64,000 bases of DNA from Mytilisepta virgata (lineage: Eukaryota; Mollusca; Bivalvia; Mytilida; Mytilidae): NCBI GenBank assembly GCA_028015205.1, contig CM051514.1:28226150-28290149 (forward strand). The letters run 5' to 3'. A program made the position numbers and the translations under genes. Below are positions 46,771 to 59,850 of this stretch, piece by piece. A model generated the notes under the pieces. The model did not search any database. It was not told the DNA's origin and worked only from the letters and a program-made list of their open reading frames with translations. The stretch's first letter is position 1. Every line of letters starts with the position of its first letter.

Positions 46771-48245
46771 GGAAAACCGCCTTAACCGCTACTTGGGGCC
46801 GTTTTGAAATGCCTTTCTCCGTGATGAGGATCTAATTGCCACATTTAGATGAAGAAAAGCAATAAAAGAGTTGTTCCTTTGTTTGAACCTTTGTAACATG
46901 CATTTGCTGACGGTTATAAAATATTCCACAATAACATTTTTACCCACTCTGTATTTTTTCATATAAAAAAGTGTGGTTTGTTTGCATAGAATATGAACAA
47001 TAGTTTCAGATTCCAGTCTTAATACTTTATTCTTAGGTTATGTATCCATTCACAATGAGAATAACAAATAAAGTTCATGCAAAAAATCTACAGACATTAT
47101 CAACTATTTCCAACTTTTTAATGTTGACAAGATCTTTTTTCATATTTTCATATTTATATAAACATCTTTGGAACAAAGATAACAATAAATATACAAAATC
47201 TCCGTAAACATGGTGGATACATTAACGTGAGAGCACATAACAGATTCTCAAAACACATAACAAAATAAAGTTAAAAAGACAACAAGAGTTTTACCTCCCA
47301 CAACGGGAATTACAGTTGCTTTGAATGAATAGTCATATTCTGCTACTTTTAAAACGCTACTAAGACACTTCTGGATTTACATGTAAACGGCCATTTCTGT
47401 CTTGTCCAATCTGGACTATCTTGACAATAATTTCTCTAAAAAGTAAGATAACAGACTTACACATATTCAAATCAAGATATGTTGCTTACAGTCAATCAAG
47501 ACTGGTTAAGACAAGTCCTTAAAAGTGAGCAATTAATTATGTATTGTTTAGTTTTTTATTGTCCTGGATATTTAAATATAGAAATTCGCCTTCAAACTAC
47601 GGCATGTATATGGTATATACCCGTGAAAATTGACATGTTCACAAAATCTAACGTGGAATCGTGCACCTTCTGTACAGGTTTAATGCATGGGGAAATGAGT
47701 GCTATTTTTAGATTTAAATTGAAGCTGCCGCTTACTATGCAGAAAATGCATTTTGTTAACCCCGAACATCTCATGTTTTTGTTAAGATTGTTTCTCCTAA
47801 GATTGTTTTCTGAATTTTCTTTTCAACCTTTTGGATTGTTGTTTCGGTTCTGGCCATTTTATGCCTTGACCACAACTGTGATAGGTACATTTGTACATGT
47901 AAATCAATGATATGTGCACATCTTATAAATCAAAACTGGTATCGTAGAATACTGCATGTACGAAATTCTGGGTGAATGAGAATTATGGTAGCGGAATGGT
48001 CTTTGCCAAAACTTACGTAAATTGCAAAATGTACACATACCTTCGAGTGTTCGGTCGATTTGTTTATCAGCACTAAAACTGAAATGGTGCAACACATAAC
48101 AATAATTAATACCCGACAAACTTTGCAATCATTTAATAAAATATAATTTTATTATACAAATGTTGTATAGAACCAACGATAGATTATAAAATTCTTCTTT
48201 ATATTTTCATTTTAACTGATGTTTATCCATGTATTAATTTTACAG
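46771..48245. other. Intergenic between pseudogene C and gene D
   Basis: Expected to hold the promoter of gene D, but no TATA block like that of A/B/E is found. A 143-codon + strand frame at 47479-47910 has Leu/Phe-rich AT-driven composition and no recognisable motif, so it is not called. A TTTTACAG acceptor ends at 48245, 27 bases before the ATG of D, suggesting an untranslated exon upstream. Confidence 0.4.
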
Positions 48246-48272
48246 TAAATTAGATTATTGATATATGTACAT

Positions 48273-51200
48273 ATGAAGAATACAAACTCAAACATGAACA
48301 AAGGTGTTATTTCGCAAAATGAAAAAGAAGAAGAGACACTAGTAGAACAAAATACAGCCAGTGAAATGGAAACGAGAGAAGATGATACGAGTGGAATGTT
48401 GGAAAGCAAGAATGAGAAAGCAGTCTCCCTAAAAGACAAATTGAAAACAGATGAAGAATTTAGAAGAAAGTTTATTATTTGGATATGCTTTTGTCTTTCT
48501 GTTCTTGTTTTGGTAAGAGTCTTTGTTTGTATTTGTTCGTATTTATTATAGTAATAAAGGTTATTTTGAAGGAATATATCAATGTGTAAACCCGGGCGAT
48601 TCACTCACAAACTAAATAAGTCCAAACGACTTTATGCAAAGTTAGTGAGTGATAAGCCCTAGTTTACACATTGATAAATTCCGTAAAAATAACGGTTATT
48701 ATTTCGAATTCCAAAGTAATGCAGAAATATGATGTTTTCCATTTGAAATTAACATTTTCCTCATGCACTACATTGCACGCGTACGTACATTGTATTCATA
48801 CGCACGGGGTCATGAAAGGAAGTTATCAAGTTATTAACTTTTTACCGGGAGTTGGTGTCAGCCAGTGAAATAACTTCATTTGGTGTGTTGAAAACAACAT
48901 TGGATTTGCCATCAAGTACTTCATAGTCTGTGACCCTTATTTTACCTTTCACAGAACAAGTCCAATGACGTGCATGTGTTAGTCATTTCGGCAATCAATT
49001 TAAATGTGTTTTATTTTAGATCCCATTTACTGTTCCTACATTAGGCATCTTCAAAGTACATCTAATAAGTTCTTACAGGTGTACACGGCAATGACGGCAA
49101 ACTTTCTTTCCTTGCGTGGAGAGTAGGAGAACGAAAGTAAAATATAAAATTTCTTAAACGCGTTGAACGTTTTATATATCTTTCGAAAATTGCGAAAATA
49201 AAACGCCTAAAACAAAAGAAAGCAGGAATAATTAACCATATTGTGTTCTGGTGAAGTACATGTCATGTACATGGAACAAATGAATGCATCTTAGCCTCTC
49301 TGCAGTCGTATCCGATCGATCTCTAGGTAGTACTCACAGCCGGAATACAGGACTACCCAGAGAGAACCACTGACCTCTGGTGGGAAAATTGGCAATCCTT
49401 ATCAATTAAGATCAGAGTCGAACACACCCCGCAAGGTGAGATTCGATCTCACAACCTCGGTATTGACAGGCTAGTGACCACTCGGCCACCGGGGTCCCCC
49501 TTATTAAAATGTATATATAACGTTGTTCCCTCGTGTACAATTGAAGTTGTACATTTAGAACAGGTATATAACCACCATCTATTAGCTGCGTTTGTGGAGT
49601 ACACTTGCATGTATGATCAGTTGGTAGAACGTTGTACAGTATTAATAAAGTGTTAAAATATAATTACTATAAATATTTGTTAAGAGAAAATATTTTTTTT
49701 TTGCATTTTCAGGGAATCAATCTTGCACAAGGTGGACCTACCTTGTTAGATCTAAAACTTCTATCAGGATGTTCTATAGAGGAAGCAGCTCTGTTCTTTA
49801 CGGCTGTGTCTGCTGGATACCTAGTAGCTTCTTTTGTGATTTCCATTACTTTTGAACGTTTTGATAAGTTCCTTCATATTGCGTTTGGAAATTTTGGAAT
49901 AACCATTGTTGCTGGGGCGATTCCATGGTCATTTTATTATGGAATCATGTTAACTTTGCACTTTGTGAAAGGATTTATGTGTGGAATCGTTGAGCTAGGT
50001 AAGTTTCTTTCTAAAAATATAAGATGATTACCTGTGTGCCTTGATCAAATGTTGTATCCCGCTTCCGCTTTAAAAATGTCTTCGCTCCATAAGGTATTAA
50101 ACCAACAACCATACAGGAGAAATATTTTATGATGCTTACAATATCGTGCTGAATTATCTACTGTTTTAGTCGTAATATTATCTGTGTAAAATGGTACAAT
50201 TCGAAATGGAAATGGTCTTTAAGTTATCTATTTATTTTTCACTGATGTATTTTTTTTTTATTATTTACAGCTACGTCAACTTTTCTTATTAATCTAATGG
50301 GCCAGGAAGTGAGGACATATATACAGATTTTACACTTCTCATTTACAATTGGAGGAATTTTGTCACCTTTAGCATCAGCTCCATTTCTTACTCAAGTTAA
50401 TGACACTGTGAGATACAGTAAAATGAATTACAACAACACGTATTCATCATTAGTTAATCTTACCAAAAATGATGGCAATTTTACGACATCTCATATCCCC
50501 GGATTAATTCACACAGATGCCAATAGTTTGATTTCAAAAGTATATAAGGCGTATTCAATATCGGCTGGATTGAGTTTGTTGTCAGTTATACCGTTTTTAT
50601 ATATGTTTTTCAAATTTCGTAGGCAGTCGATTACATCGTCGTCGAAAAAAGATACGAATGAAAATAACGATACTCTACCGCTTAGAATAAGAATACCAGT
50701 ACTAACGACCCTTTTGGCGATTTCTTATATGTGTTTTTCTATAGAAGAAACAGTCGCCGGCTTTACAGCAACCTATGCAGTTAAGCATTTTGGATTTACT
50801 AAGCAAATGGCTTCTTATGCTTCTTCCGTTTACTGGGCATCGTTTTCTGTCGGAAGCTTTTCTGGAATATTCATTGCTCCTCTGTTCCAAATTTCAAAAC
50901 TTCTTCTATTTTATAGTTTTATGTCGTGTGTATCGCTGGTCTGTCTTGTAGTGACTTCAATATATCATGTTGATGCAGGAATATGGATTTATGCTGGATT
51001 AAGTGGATTTTTCATGTCGTTGAATTGGCCATTGTTGTTTGCATGGACTGAAGAAGAATTTCTGCACGTCACTGCCAGGGTCACTGCAATGTTAACAACA
51101 ACAGCAAGCATAGGTCTTATTGTGTCTCCAATAATAACCGGTGTGTTATTGGAACATAACACGATATATTATAGTTATTTTCTCTTGACGATGAGTGTCA

Positions 51201-51298
51201 TTTTGTTTTCATTGCTTTGCATCGGTAAAATGTTATCTGTAAAAGCAAAGAAGTTCAGAAAGCCTACCGAGATCGAACTAAAAGTCAACAATAAATAG
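48273..51298 (+). CDS. MFS sugar transporter-like protein, copy D (diverged paralogue)
   Basis: Coding exons 48273-48512 (80 codons), 49713-49998 (286 nt) and 50271-51298 (TAG), phases 0 and 1 as in the other copies, 517 aa. The N terminus is longer than in A/B/E and polar, rich in Glu, Asp, Asn and Lys (about residues 1-60), before helix 1 (FIIWICFCLSVLVL). Exon 2 begins GINLAQGGPTLLDLKLLSGC, and FERFDKF replaces FDRFN. Exon 3 keeps the outside loop with several NxS/T sites, VYWASFSVGSFSGIFIAPLF and AWTEEEFLHVTAR. The C-terminal tail is short and basic. It is clearly the same family but diverged throughout, so it predates the A/B/E duplications. All splice sites are consensus (GTAAGA, GTAAGT). 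Likely a plasma-membrane solute transporter; substrate unknown. Confidence 0.85.
48571..48682. repeat. Short palindromic element in intron 1 of gene D
   Basis: GGAATATATCAATGTGTAAAC at the left pairs with GTTTACACATTGATAAATTCC at the right (one or two mismatches over 21 bp), and inner CACTCAC / GTGAGTG words pair as well. The ~112-bp unit folds as an imperfect hairpin. Probably a tiny MITE. Confidence 0.55.
49248..49505 (-). mobile_element. tRNA-derived SINE
   Basis: The minus strand begins with a tRNA-like head: GGTGGCCGAGTGG (A box, about 49485) and GAGATCGAATCTC (B box, about 49445), spaced as in tRNA-derived pol III promoters. Then follows a body with CCAGAGGTCAGTGGTTCTCTCTGGG-type sequence recalling the conserved Meta-like domain of animal SINEs. 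It sits in intron 1 of gene D in antisense orientation. A functional tRNA is unlikely because the acceptor stem is not closed. The 3' limit is approximate. Confidence 0.65.
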
Positions 51299-54200
51299 TT
51301 AATGGTTTAAAAATAATTTCATAGCATTGCCACATAAACAAAGAAACATGAATTCTAATCAGAAGTATACACACGCGTACAACGTGCATGCATTTTTTCA
51401 GAAAACAATACGATGTTATCTCTACTATACATGTGTACATGTATTTTTCCATTGAAAATTTTCGACATTAAATGCTAGATCTAATTATTGCGTTTCTTTC
51501 ACAATGATTTAATGAATCATACCATATTTATATGCCAAAATTTTGTATGAATATAAAGAGCCAGTATTATCACATGAAGGTCAACCGAAAACGGAACATT
51601 TGGATCAATCAATTGCCATATCTTTTTTTGTGATTTTAATATATGCTTACATTTCATGTATTGATTGCTAATTAATTGTCTAAATTGTATAGTTATATAT
51701 ATCATAATTGTAAATGCAGAAAAAAATATTGGACAAATAGTATATGACGCAAAAGTAAACAAAGGTTGGCGTGGACAAACATATCTCACAATGACGTAAA
51801 TTTATTAAAATTTTTACATACAAGTACACATGATATTCGCGATTTTAGAAAACTTCAGTACCTTGAACTACTGATAACTCGAACCTAATTCTACGTTTCA
51901 TTGGAGTTTGAGCCACGGAACTTCTCGGCTGGATAAACTATATTAGAAATTCCAACTTACAAATTTTTATTTTGTAGAAATTACATCTACTGTCTGGACA
52001 CCTTAGTTCATAATATGAATTTTTAGCATTTTGAAAGTCTAAACGTTAGAGTTATTAAACAATCTTTTGTTGGTTAATTAACCTTATTGGGTCGTCCACG
52101 AAAACATAAAAATTGTAAAGTTGTTTGTAAGGGTTATGTTTGGATACCTCACAAATTATTTTGAACATATTGAATTGGGAATTTCTAATAGAAAAATTAA
52201 ATCACTTGCACATTTCAAAAAATTAATAATTTTAACTTATCAACTCAGACCTATCCTAAAATTTGTAACACTCTTCTTTTAAATATTTGTAATTCACTTT
52301 GTGTATATTTCATGAATCACGGGGTTGTCATACTTGATGTTATAAAATCTCATAGGAAGAGTTGTCTCCCTTTTACATTGAAAATTCCATAGGCGGAAGT
52401 TTGTTTGTTTCTTTGAAGACATGATTGAACAAAATCAGGTAAGTTGAATTGTTTCGGTTACGACTTAGCTCATTGCACCTTTCACCCAGGTAACTAGACA
52501 ATTCACATTGATTAAGGTATTCAAATTATGAAAAATCCATTTTACGAGGTATCCACAAAGTAAGTCTATACAAAGTGTAGAACCTTTAAAAACATGAAAA
52601 ATTTCCGTCAAATAGAAATTTGCCTTTCAGAGAGTTTTAATGAGTTCGCAAAATATTTTAGATATTTATTTGGGAATAAATAAATACTCAAAATATTGTG
52701 CAAAATGAAAAAAAAAAATACCCAAAAGAATGTGCTAACTTGTTAAGCAACTACAGACTAAGGAATTTAAATTTATTCGCCTCTTCCAAAACGGTGGACT
52801 TGACGTACGTCACATAACTTTGACGTTGAGAACAGTTTTAATAAAAACTTACCTCAAAACTTCGTAAGATTGCCTTTCGTTTTCATCGCTTCCTTTATCC
52901 TCCTTGGAACTGAAAGATACAATCATATACATATGTTACGGGGAAGTTTTCCCAAATAGTCCTTATTTCGGTTTGCGTGTATCAATAAAAGAAATACGAG
53001 TTTCAAACACTCTGTTGATTCGTAGTCAATGTTCTCGAATAAATTCAAATACGAAAAATGTGCCGGCCATTCTTAACCACACTATTAAAAGAAAGGTTTT
53101 GACTGGAGACGAGAATTATCTGGAAGCTTGCCAGAATATAAGGATGTAAATTTTTTATGAAAAACGTCAGTTCAAGTTGCAATTAACTAATTTGTAGTTA
53201 TATTAGTTTTGTTTTAAATAAAACAATCAATGAAACTATATCAATGAGCTAAAGTAGCCACCTGTTTTAATTTCGCGTTTTATTGAATCATCGCAAAGAT
53301 GTCACCCGTCTTCTGGGCCAATTTGAAGCTTTGAAATAATCTGCATAAAAAATCCGTTGCTAAATGTGTTGGAAAAATAATTAATATAATAAGACACACA
53401 CAATGATTTGATGACACACGCAGACAGACACATTTCCGTCTGACCACACATACAAAATCAACGAAGGATTACGTATAAAAGCCTGACGTCATTCATGTCA
53501 TTGGCGTAAACTAACGTGTATAGTTTGACATGTGTCAGTGTCAGTGTCTACAGCGAGCTGCTTACATTCGCGATTTATAGTATTAGGATACTCACTGACC
53601 CATCGCGTACATATCGAAAAGGGGGCTAATGCTTTTTTGAGACCAATATTCTGGCCCCGAATTCATTGATGCAGTGACGAAAATAATACGGCTACATTCT
53701 AAACTAAAGTTGAAAATATACTTTGACTTTAGCACAATATGTGCTGGCCCCTTCCCCTTTTCACAATCAAAGGTCGTGTCTTTTACAAGCACAACACACG
53801 TAGCAATTATGGAAATTCTGCTAGGGTGTTTTGAGTCTGAGGTTATTTGGTAACGAAGTAAAATCTACATTAAATTATTGATATATATATATATATTCAG
53901 TTTTGAATAAATTTTATGTCAAGATTTGATTTTTCTGATCTATTTTCTTCCTGATTTTGGATTAAAAGTAGGGGAGAGGTAATGGTGGCAGGGGCCATAT
54001 ACCTTTGACGTATATCTTGATGGTGATGGCCCATGAAATTGTAGAATGGCACATTTTTATACTTTCAAAGAAGATTGTACAATAGTAGTAAAAATGGCCG
54101 ATAAAATTATTTAGTTTTTGGGCCCAAGGCACACAGAAATTTGTCTTTCTTAATCACTGTTTACTTGTGCTGTTGTTCCAAAATAACAACAGCAGCAATG

Positions 54201-55620
54201 CACATGTAAACTATATTTCACGTTATAGTCTACTGTACACTAACACCATACACTCATTACACTTATTACGTTTTTTTTTTGTTATTGTTATATTGTTCTG
54301 TCTGATTTATTAATGTTCATAAATGGTGTTAAATCACATAAGTTGCAGTATCCATCTATAAAACCATTTGGTTACTTTAGCAAGTACAAAACTTACATGT
54401 GTGAGAATACATGAATAACTATTTAAAATTTATATATAAACATTCATTACACTGCCAACTTTGAATTTACTTAAAAACAGTATTTTTCTTTTGCAATTAT
54501 AGGCAATTTAAAAGAGTAAAAATGAATTGAGTAAATTTTCAATTCGCATTATTACATACACTTATCATTCAAATTACCATGAGGTTAAAAGCTTTAAAAT
54601 AAATATCCATTTAAGTGATATCAGCGTCATTTGCACCTTCAAAAAACGGTAGATAGACTTTGCAAATATTTTCTGGTCGTTGAATTTATCCTAATGGTCC
54701 ACAAAAACTACAAACAGCTTTCGGAAATCAAGGCGTCACATTTATTTACCCGTAAACTATATTGTTGACATAAGATGATAAGAATATGTCACAAGGCTTT
54801 AAAAGTTATTTATGGTCTTAAAGTGACACGACATTTAAGTGGCCGTGTCATTTTGACTGATATTATGATTGTGTAAAAAGAAACTAGCGTGGCGATTTGT
54901 TCAACTTGTATTTAACATAAATATAACACTTTGTGAGCAAATGTTGGTAACCATAATCAGTGATAATACAACATTTATTTAGAGGTTGACATTTGCAGGA
55001 CATAGAACGGATCATAAGGAATGATAAACAATCAATTAAAAACAGTAGTCATTGTGACTAAATGCATACGATTCTATCTTGGTAACACTGAACAATGCAT
55101 TCGACTTTTTGATCATCAGTAATGTTTCACGTTCGTAAATTATGGCATCTGATGTTGCGGAAATTAGCTAACCTAACTAAAGTATGCATGTTCTTCCTCA
55201 AACAAGCACGCGGCATCAAGGGAGTAAGACCATAGGACTGGTCGAGTCAGTATAATGTGTAGATGTGATATGTCTTCCTGCTAACTGTTATCTCGTAAGC
55301 TGACACGTTAAAAATCCGATGTAAACTGATTTATGCCATTCGCACGATCCCTTACTTCTGGTGGAAATACAAATATGACATTGTAACACAATTGTATTGC
55401 GTTTCTCATAATAAAGATTTTTGTTGGGAGCGAATTTATTTCTCTCCGTAAAGTGTTGTGTATCGAGCCAAAGGCTTTTATATCACATTCACATAATGTC
55501 CGACCATGAAATCATTCACAACTTTTTCACGATGAACAGGTCCGTTATAGGCCATACTAGTATAGTGATTGGGAAAATGTTTTTCTATAACTAGCCAAAT
55601 AATGGTGTCAACTATATTCA
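51299..55620. other. Long gene-poor stretch with two weak exon candidates
   Basis: A minus-strand stretch 52853-52909 lies between a TATCTTTCAG acceptor and a GAG|GTAAGT donor and is open in one frame (SKEDKGSDENERQSYEVL). On the + strand at 52421, ATG reads MIEQNQ into CAG|GTAAGT (donor 52439). Neither can be linked to other exons. A (TA)n tract lies at 53880-53895. The rest is AT-rich with no recognised repeat. Confidence 0.4.
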
Positions 55621-55624
55621 AATA

Positions 55625-56161
55625 TTAAGGAACATTTTTATTACCTCCAGTATCTGTTAGGGTCTCAATTCCTTCATAACATACGTATACCCAGATCATA
55701 ACGCTGAGTTTACAGTGACATGATTTTTGGTCACCTTTTGTCCGAATACATACTTTGTTAATCTTCCGTAAATTGCTGTTTTCAGTGGGAGAAGACCCAT
55801 GGAAAATCGTTGCACGTGCATCGATCTCCCACTGTTGTGACGTCCAATCAGATTTATGAATTACTTTGTCATACTTTGTTATTCTGCACATTTACGATAA
55901 ATATTCATTTTTGCCAATTTCATTTTCCAACACCATTTCACATGTTTTTTTGCTGTTTAGATGTATTCTTTTCTTTGCGGTCCTCCGATCATACCATAAA
56001 TCGTTTTTTTCTCTCTCTCTGATAGTCCTTGAAAAAGAATTATGGTCCATACCTTCATTGAAAATACTAAGTCCTCCGCCTATTATCTGTACAATTCTTG
56101 AAAGTTGTTTCTTGTTAAAAAAATGTACCAGTCTGTAAAAAGTTTCTCCTTCGGTCTTCAT
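55625..56161 (-). mobile_element. Tc1-like transposase relic
   Basis: Two minus-strand frames separated by a stop. The downstream one carries WTSQQWE, then VMIWVYVCYEGIETLT and GGN, which matches the catalytic-domain wording of Tc1-like transposases (DW...W..V, then VMVWG......G...L...dGN). The upstream frame is basic, with a GMDHN...KKRIH stretch in the linker position. The expected catalytic FSDE block is broken by changes (ATIFHGSS) and the last acidic residue region is missing. No terminal inverted repeats were identified. Confidence 0.55.
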
Positions 56162-56796
56162 GAACGACTTTCTACATCACCGTATGTCTCTTATTTTTGA
56201 ATGCACATCTTGATTGTAGATCTTGGTATTCCCAAAAGTCTTGCAGATTTGAAATATTTTTATTTTCTATGCAAGATGCAGAAATTCATCTTCGAACGTC
56301 AATGCTCAACTTTTTACCCTCTCGGTCCATTTTCAAACTTGTGTTTTGTTTTTATGTTAAAACGTCATTGCCCACGACAAAATAAGTGTGTACTCGTCAT
56401 CAGATCTGAACAGTGAATACAAAAAAATGTTTTTAAAGAAAAAAATATTTCTGTCATTTGTTGGAACGACATTGTTTATCGGGTGGCGATAATTACTTCG
56501 ACTGACTGTATATGTGCATATGTACATTGTCGGACATTATACATTTTATTTGTATGAGCGTAGAAGCAGGTAGAAATGCGAGGTTTTCCGAGAATTTCTC
56601 ACCTGTTTCGCTGCGGGTACAAATAAAATGTATATTTTCCTTCAGTGTATATACATGTATAATATTGTTTTTATCCTGCATTATAAATTTCTATCTTTTA
56701 TATCAAAAGGTCATGGAAATGGCACATTTCTACCTTATTTAAGAGAATATTTTTGGAGAACAAGACGTCATAATTACTGTGTACCAAACCACAATT
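56162..56796. other. Intergenic with an imperfect palindrome
   Basis: Around 56530-56645 ACATTTTATTTGTA and TACAAATAAAATGTATA face each other, with an inner GCAGGTAGAAATGCG/CGAGAATTTCTCACCTG pairing; probably another small foldback element. Homology with units A and B begins at about 56797. Confidence 0.4.
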
Positions 56797-56899
56797 ATTG
56801 TATGTAGATTCTACAACGATGCCCAGTTGATTATGAAATTTATCAACTCGAGATAATTAGATTTTCATTTTCAAACTGCGAGACCGGTCAGGGCAATTA

Positions 56900-58570
56900 A
56901 AAGAAATGAAAATGTGATTTTTGAGAGTGGATAAAATTCATAATTAATGCGTCAGGAGTTTTAGAATCTCTCTAATGACAATGTAAAACTCCGAGAGGAC
57001 TTACGACCGTTTTTTTGACGGGCATTTAACTAACTTGTGGTCATATCAGAATGTATCAAACGGGTCAAGATAGGTATAAATGAGCACACAATTAGAAAAA
57101 CATGAAAAAATATTAATTTGGAATAATGCTATCATGCTGAATTCTTAAGTCGCTCGACAATGAAATGACCAGATACGATCTTCTCGAATCCATTTCAGAG
57201 ACATGTTATCCTGAACTTTTCTGTAGAACAACAAAGAAACTGTTAGTTTAAACATATTTTATTTGGTTCAAAACAACAACAAAAAAGGGGGGGGGGGGGG
57301 GGTATGTGTATAAATTTTCCATCAAACAACATGGAACCGTTTTGATTTCTTCATATATCCAAACACATTTCTAAAGATAAATTCATTTTCAATTACTGGA
57401 AGATTTTCACTCCCACTCAACAAGAAATTAAGGTTAAGTGGAGTATTATTTGATAGAACGCTTAGATTGTTGAACAAAACTCTCCTCAACAAATTGTACA
57501 GTGGGCAATAAACAAAATAGTGAAATGTGGTTTCTTAGCTACTACCACACCTACTAGACGGATCTGCTATTATGTTAGCTCTATATAAGTCAAAATTGAG
57601 AAACGATGAACAACATCTTAATTGGATTAAAATTATGTTTAGTGTTCTTGGACCAACTGAAAAATGAAGAGGCACATTATTTTTTTCCTTAATGTAGATT
57701 TAAATGTCGAAATTGAATCCAGCTTTCTCATGGAAGGATCTAGGCCATTGCATACTCGAATCGAATCGAATTTTGTACGAGATAGTCTGCAAAATGGGGT
57801 TATGACATCGTCTCCATTTCTAAGGGGATAAATTGTAGTACTCTGTTTTGTTGCGGTGATCAAATTGGAATGGAAGGGAGGACTATTTTTTTTCATAATA
57901 GTATAAAACATTTGTATTTTCGTCCTATTTCGCCTTTCTTTTAACGTTTCCCACCCTACTTCACGATAAATTCCTTCGGTTTTAGTAAATATAGGTAACC
58001 CTGTAACTATTCGTGCGGCTTCTGGCTGTATATTTTCTTTTTTATTTGTATTAATTGTTCCACAATTTTCCCAACTTCACATACATATTCCAAAATTGGC
58101 CTGAAATTAACTGTATATATTTTATCTAGAGTTTGTCTACTTATTTTATATTTAAATTTTGGCATTACATTGATATGTTTCATTTCACTTGCTATAATAT
58201 TGTTAACATGGGTGTTGCATTTGTCGTCATTGCTGAAAGTAACACCCATGTGTTGATGCGAATTTACAATAGGTATAACTTGATCGTTAAAGGAAAATTC
58301 TAAATTTGAAGTTTCTGAATTAGAGACTATTAAAACTTCGGTTTTGTTGGGATTGAAACACATTAACCATTGTTTTGACCATTTATCTAATTCGTGAAGG
58401 TCATGGTCAATATCGTTTTTGATTTACTGTTCATCATGCCCAGAGTAACCTCAAGATGTATCACCAACAAAAAGCCTTGTCAGTGATATGAGACTTCTGA
58501 GATATCATTGATAAATATAATAAAAGGTAAAGATCCTTGTACGGTCCCTGTTCTACGAGGATGTTTTGAT
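56900..58570 (-). mobile_element. Non-LTR retrotransposon relic (unit E copy)
   Basis: Third paralogue of the relic. On the minus strand the CFNPNKTEVLI block is followed in frame by HQHMGVTFSNDDKCNTHV, FRPILEYVCEV (58363 to about 58040) and, in another frame, WNGLDPS-like CNGLDPSMRKLDSISTFKS (about 57760). This is the post-RT region typical of jockey/CR1-like ORF2. The C-terminal Cys/His part (about 57480-57560) is in yet another frame. A G13 run occurs at 57289-57301. Confidence 0.75.
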
Positions 58571-59850
58571 CAGAAATTGCTCCAGCTGAGAACGAATGGT
58601 CTGAAAATAAATAATCACAAAAATCAGATCATTTGTAACGCTAGGTTTATGAAAAAAACCTTACACTTTGTTAGATGATTAGAAGGCTTCATAAATTGCT
58701 CAAAATTACATTGTTTTTTACTTTTTGGGAAAACAGTCCTTTTAAGACCTCAAAATGCTGAGATATTGATTTCAAATTCTGTATACAAAATGAATGTTTT
58801 CCACATAAAAGTACAATGTAATGCAGCACAAATCTCGGACCCATTCGAACAGTTATAGGTTTTTGTAAAATCTAATGTAACAAATTCCCGACTCTTGGAT
58901 AAAGTGATAAAACTTTCAGGCTCCAAAATGATTACCCGTCAACAAGGAAATTCAAAAGGATACTGTCTAGATGTATCTCCACCATATATTCCTCAAGACA
59001 AAAACTCTAAGGCCTGTTAATGTTTTCAGTCGATGCTTTTTGTTTTTTGGAAAAAACTTTTTTCTCCAAAAAAAAAAAAAAAAAAAAATCACTGACTTTG
59101 AGAATTTCTTTTTCTGTCAGAGCTCGGGTACCTTTTTGCTTTACGGAGTCTGTTGTATTGCTGAACAGCTCAATTTCCGTCGTGCCATTTTTATCTTGAT
59201 AAATCTCCCAGAAGACGTTCAAATCTCTTAGTACTTTGCAATGATATATTAAAGTAATTGCACTTGTCAGGAATAGATGAATTTCAAATATTGCTATTCA
59301 ACGTTTGTTAAATATCCTAGAAGATTTTCAGACCTTTAATTTTTAGGAAATTGCAACCATATAATAATGTGAAATATCAATTGCTTGGATGATTTTAATT
59401 TCAAAAATTGGAATTCCATCATTGTTGAGTATCCATGAAGACTCACAAACCTTATTTGTTGGGAAAAAAATCTATCAACCATATAATAAAGTATTCAATT
59501 GTGAGAAATCAATTAAATTTGAAACTTTGAAATTCCAACACGGGTACATATATCGGAAGACTTTCAGAATTTCAATATTTGTGAAAGGTACCTAGCAACA
59601 ATTTATTAAAGTAACTACCTTTTGAAATTGAAATTGCTTGGAACAACTAAATTTTAAGTCTATCTGAAGTCTTTAACATCATAATATTCATATTCATTCC
59701 GAACTTTCAGACTAAAACAATAGCCTTCCTCCCTTTATATTTACGTAGTAATACATTTTATTAAGTTAACAGCTACCAATTTGGACGGAATTACGTAAAA
59801 ATTTAGAAAGCATTATTTTCTACATACAAAATAAAGATTTATTGATGTAA
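58571..59850. repeat. Unit E copy of the degenerate ~115-bp tandem region
   Basis: Parallels 8216-9400 and 30030-31270. GAAGA-TTTCA... phrases recur at about 59213, 59320, 59437, 59558 and 59668. An A19-20 run is at 59068-59088. No gene. Confidence 0.6.

Noticed and set aside
47479..47910. 143-codon + strand frame between C and D
   Set aside because: No recognisable motif, no splice or promoter context, and no paralogue in other units.
49430..49505. Possible functional tRNA gene
   Set aside because: A and B boxes are present, but the acceptor stem does not close and a SINE body follows, so it was called a SINE.
55866..56161. Overlapping + strand frames of 70-90 codons
   Set aside because: They are shadows of the minus-strand Tc1-like relic.
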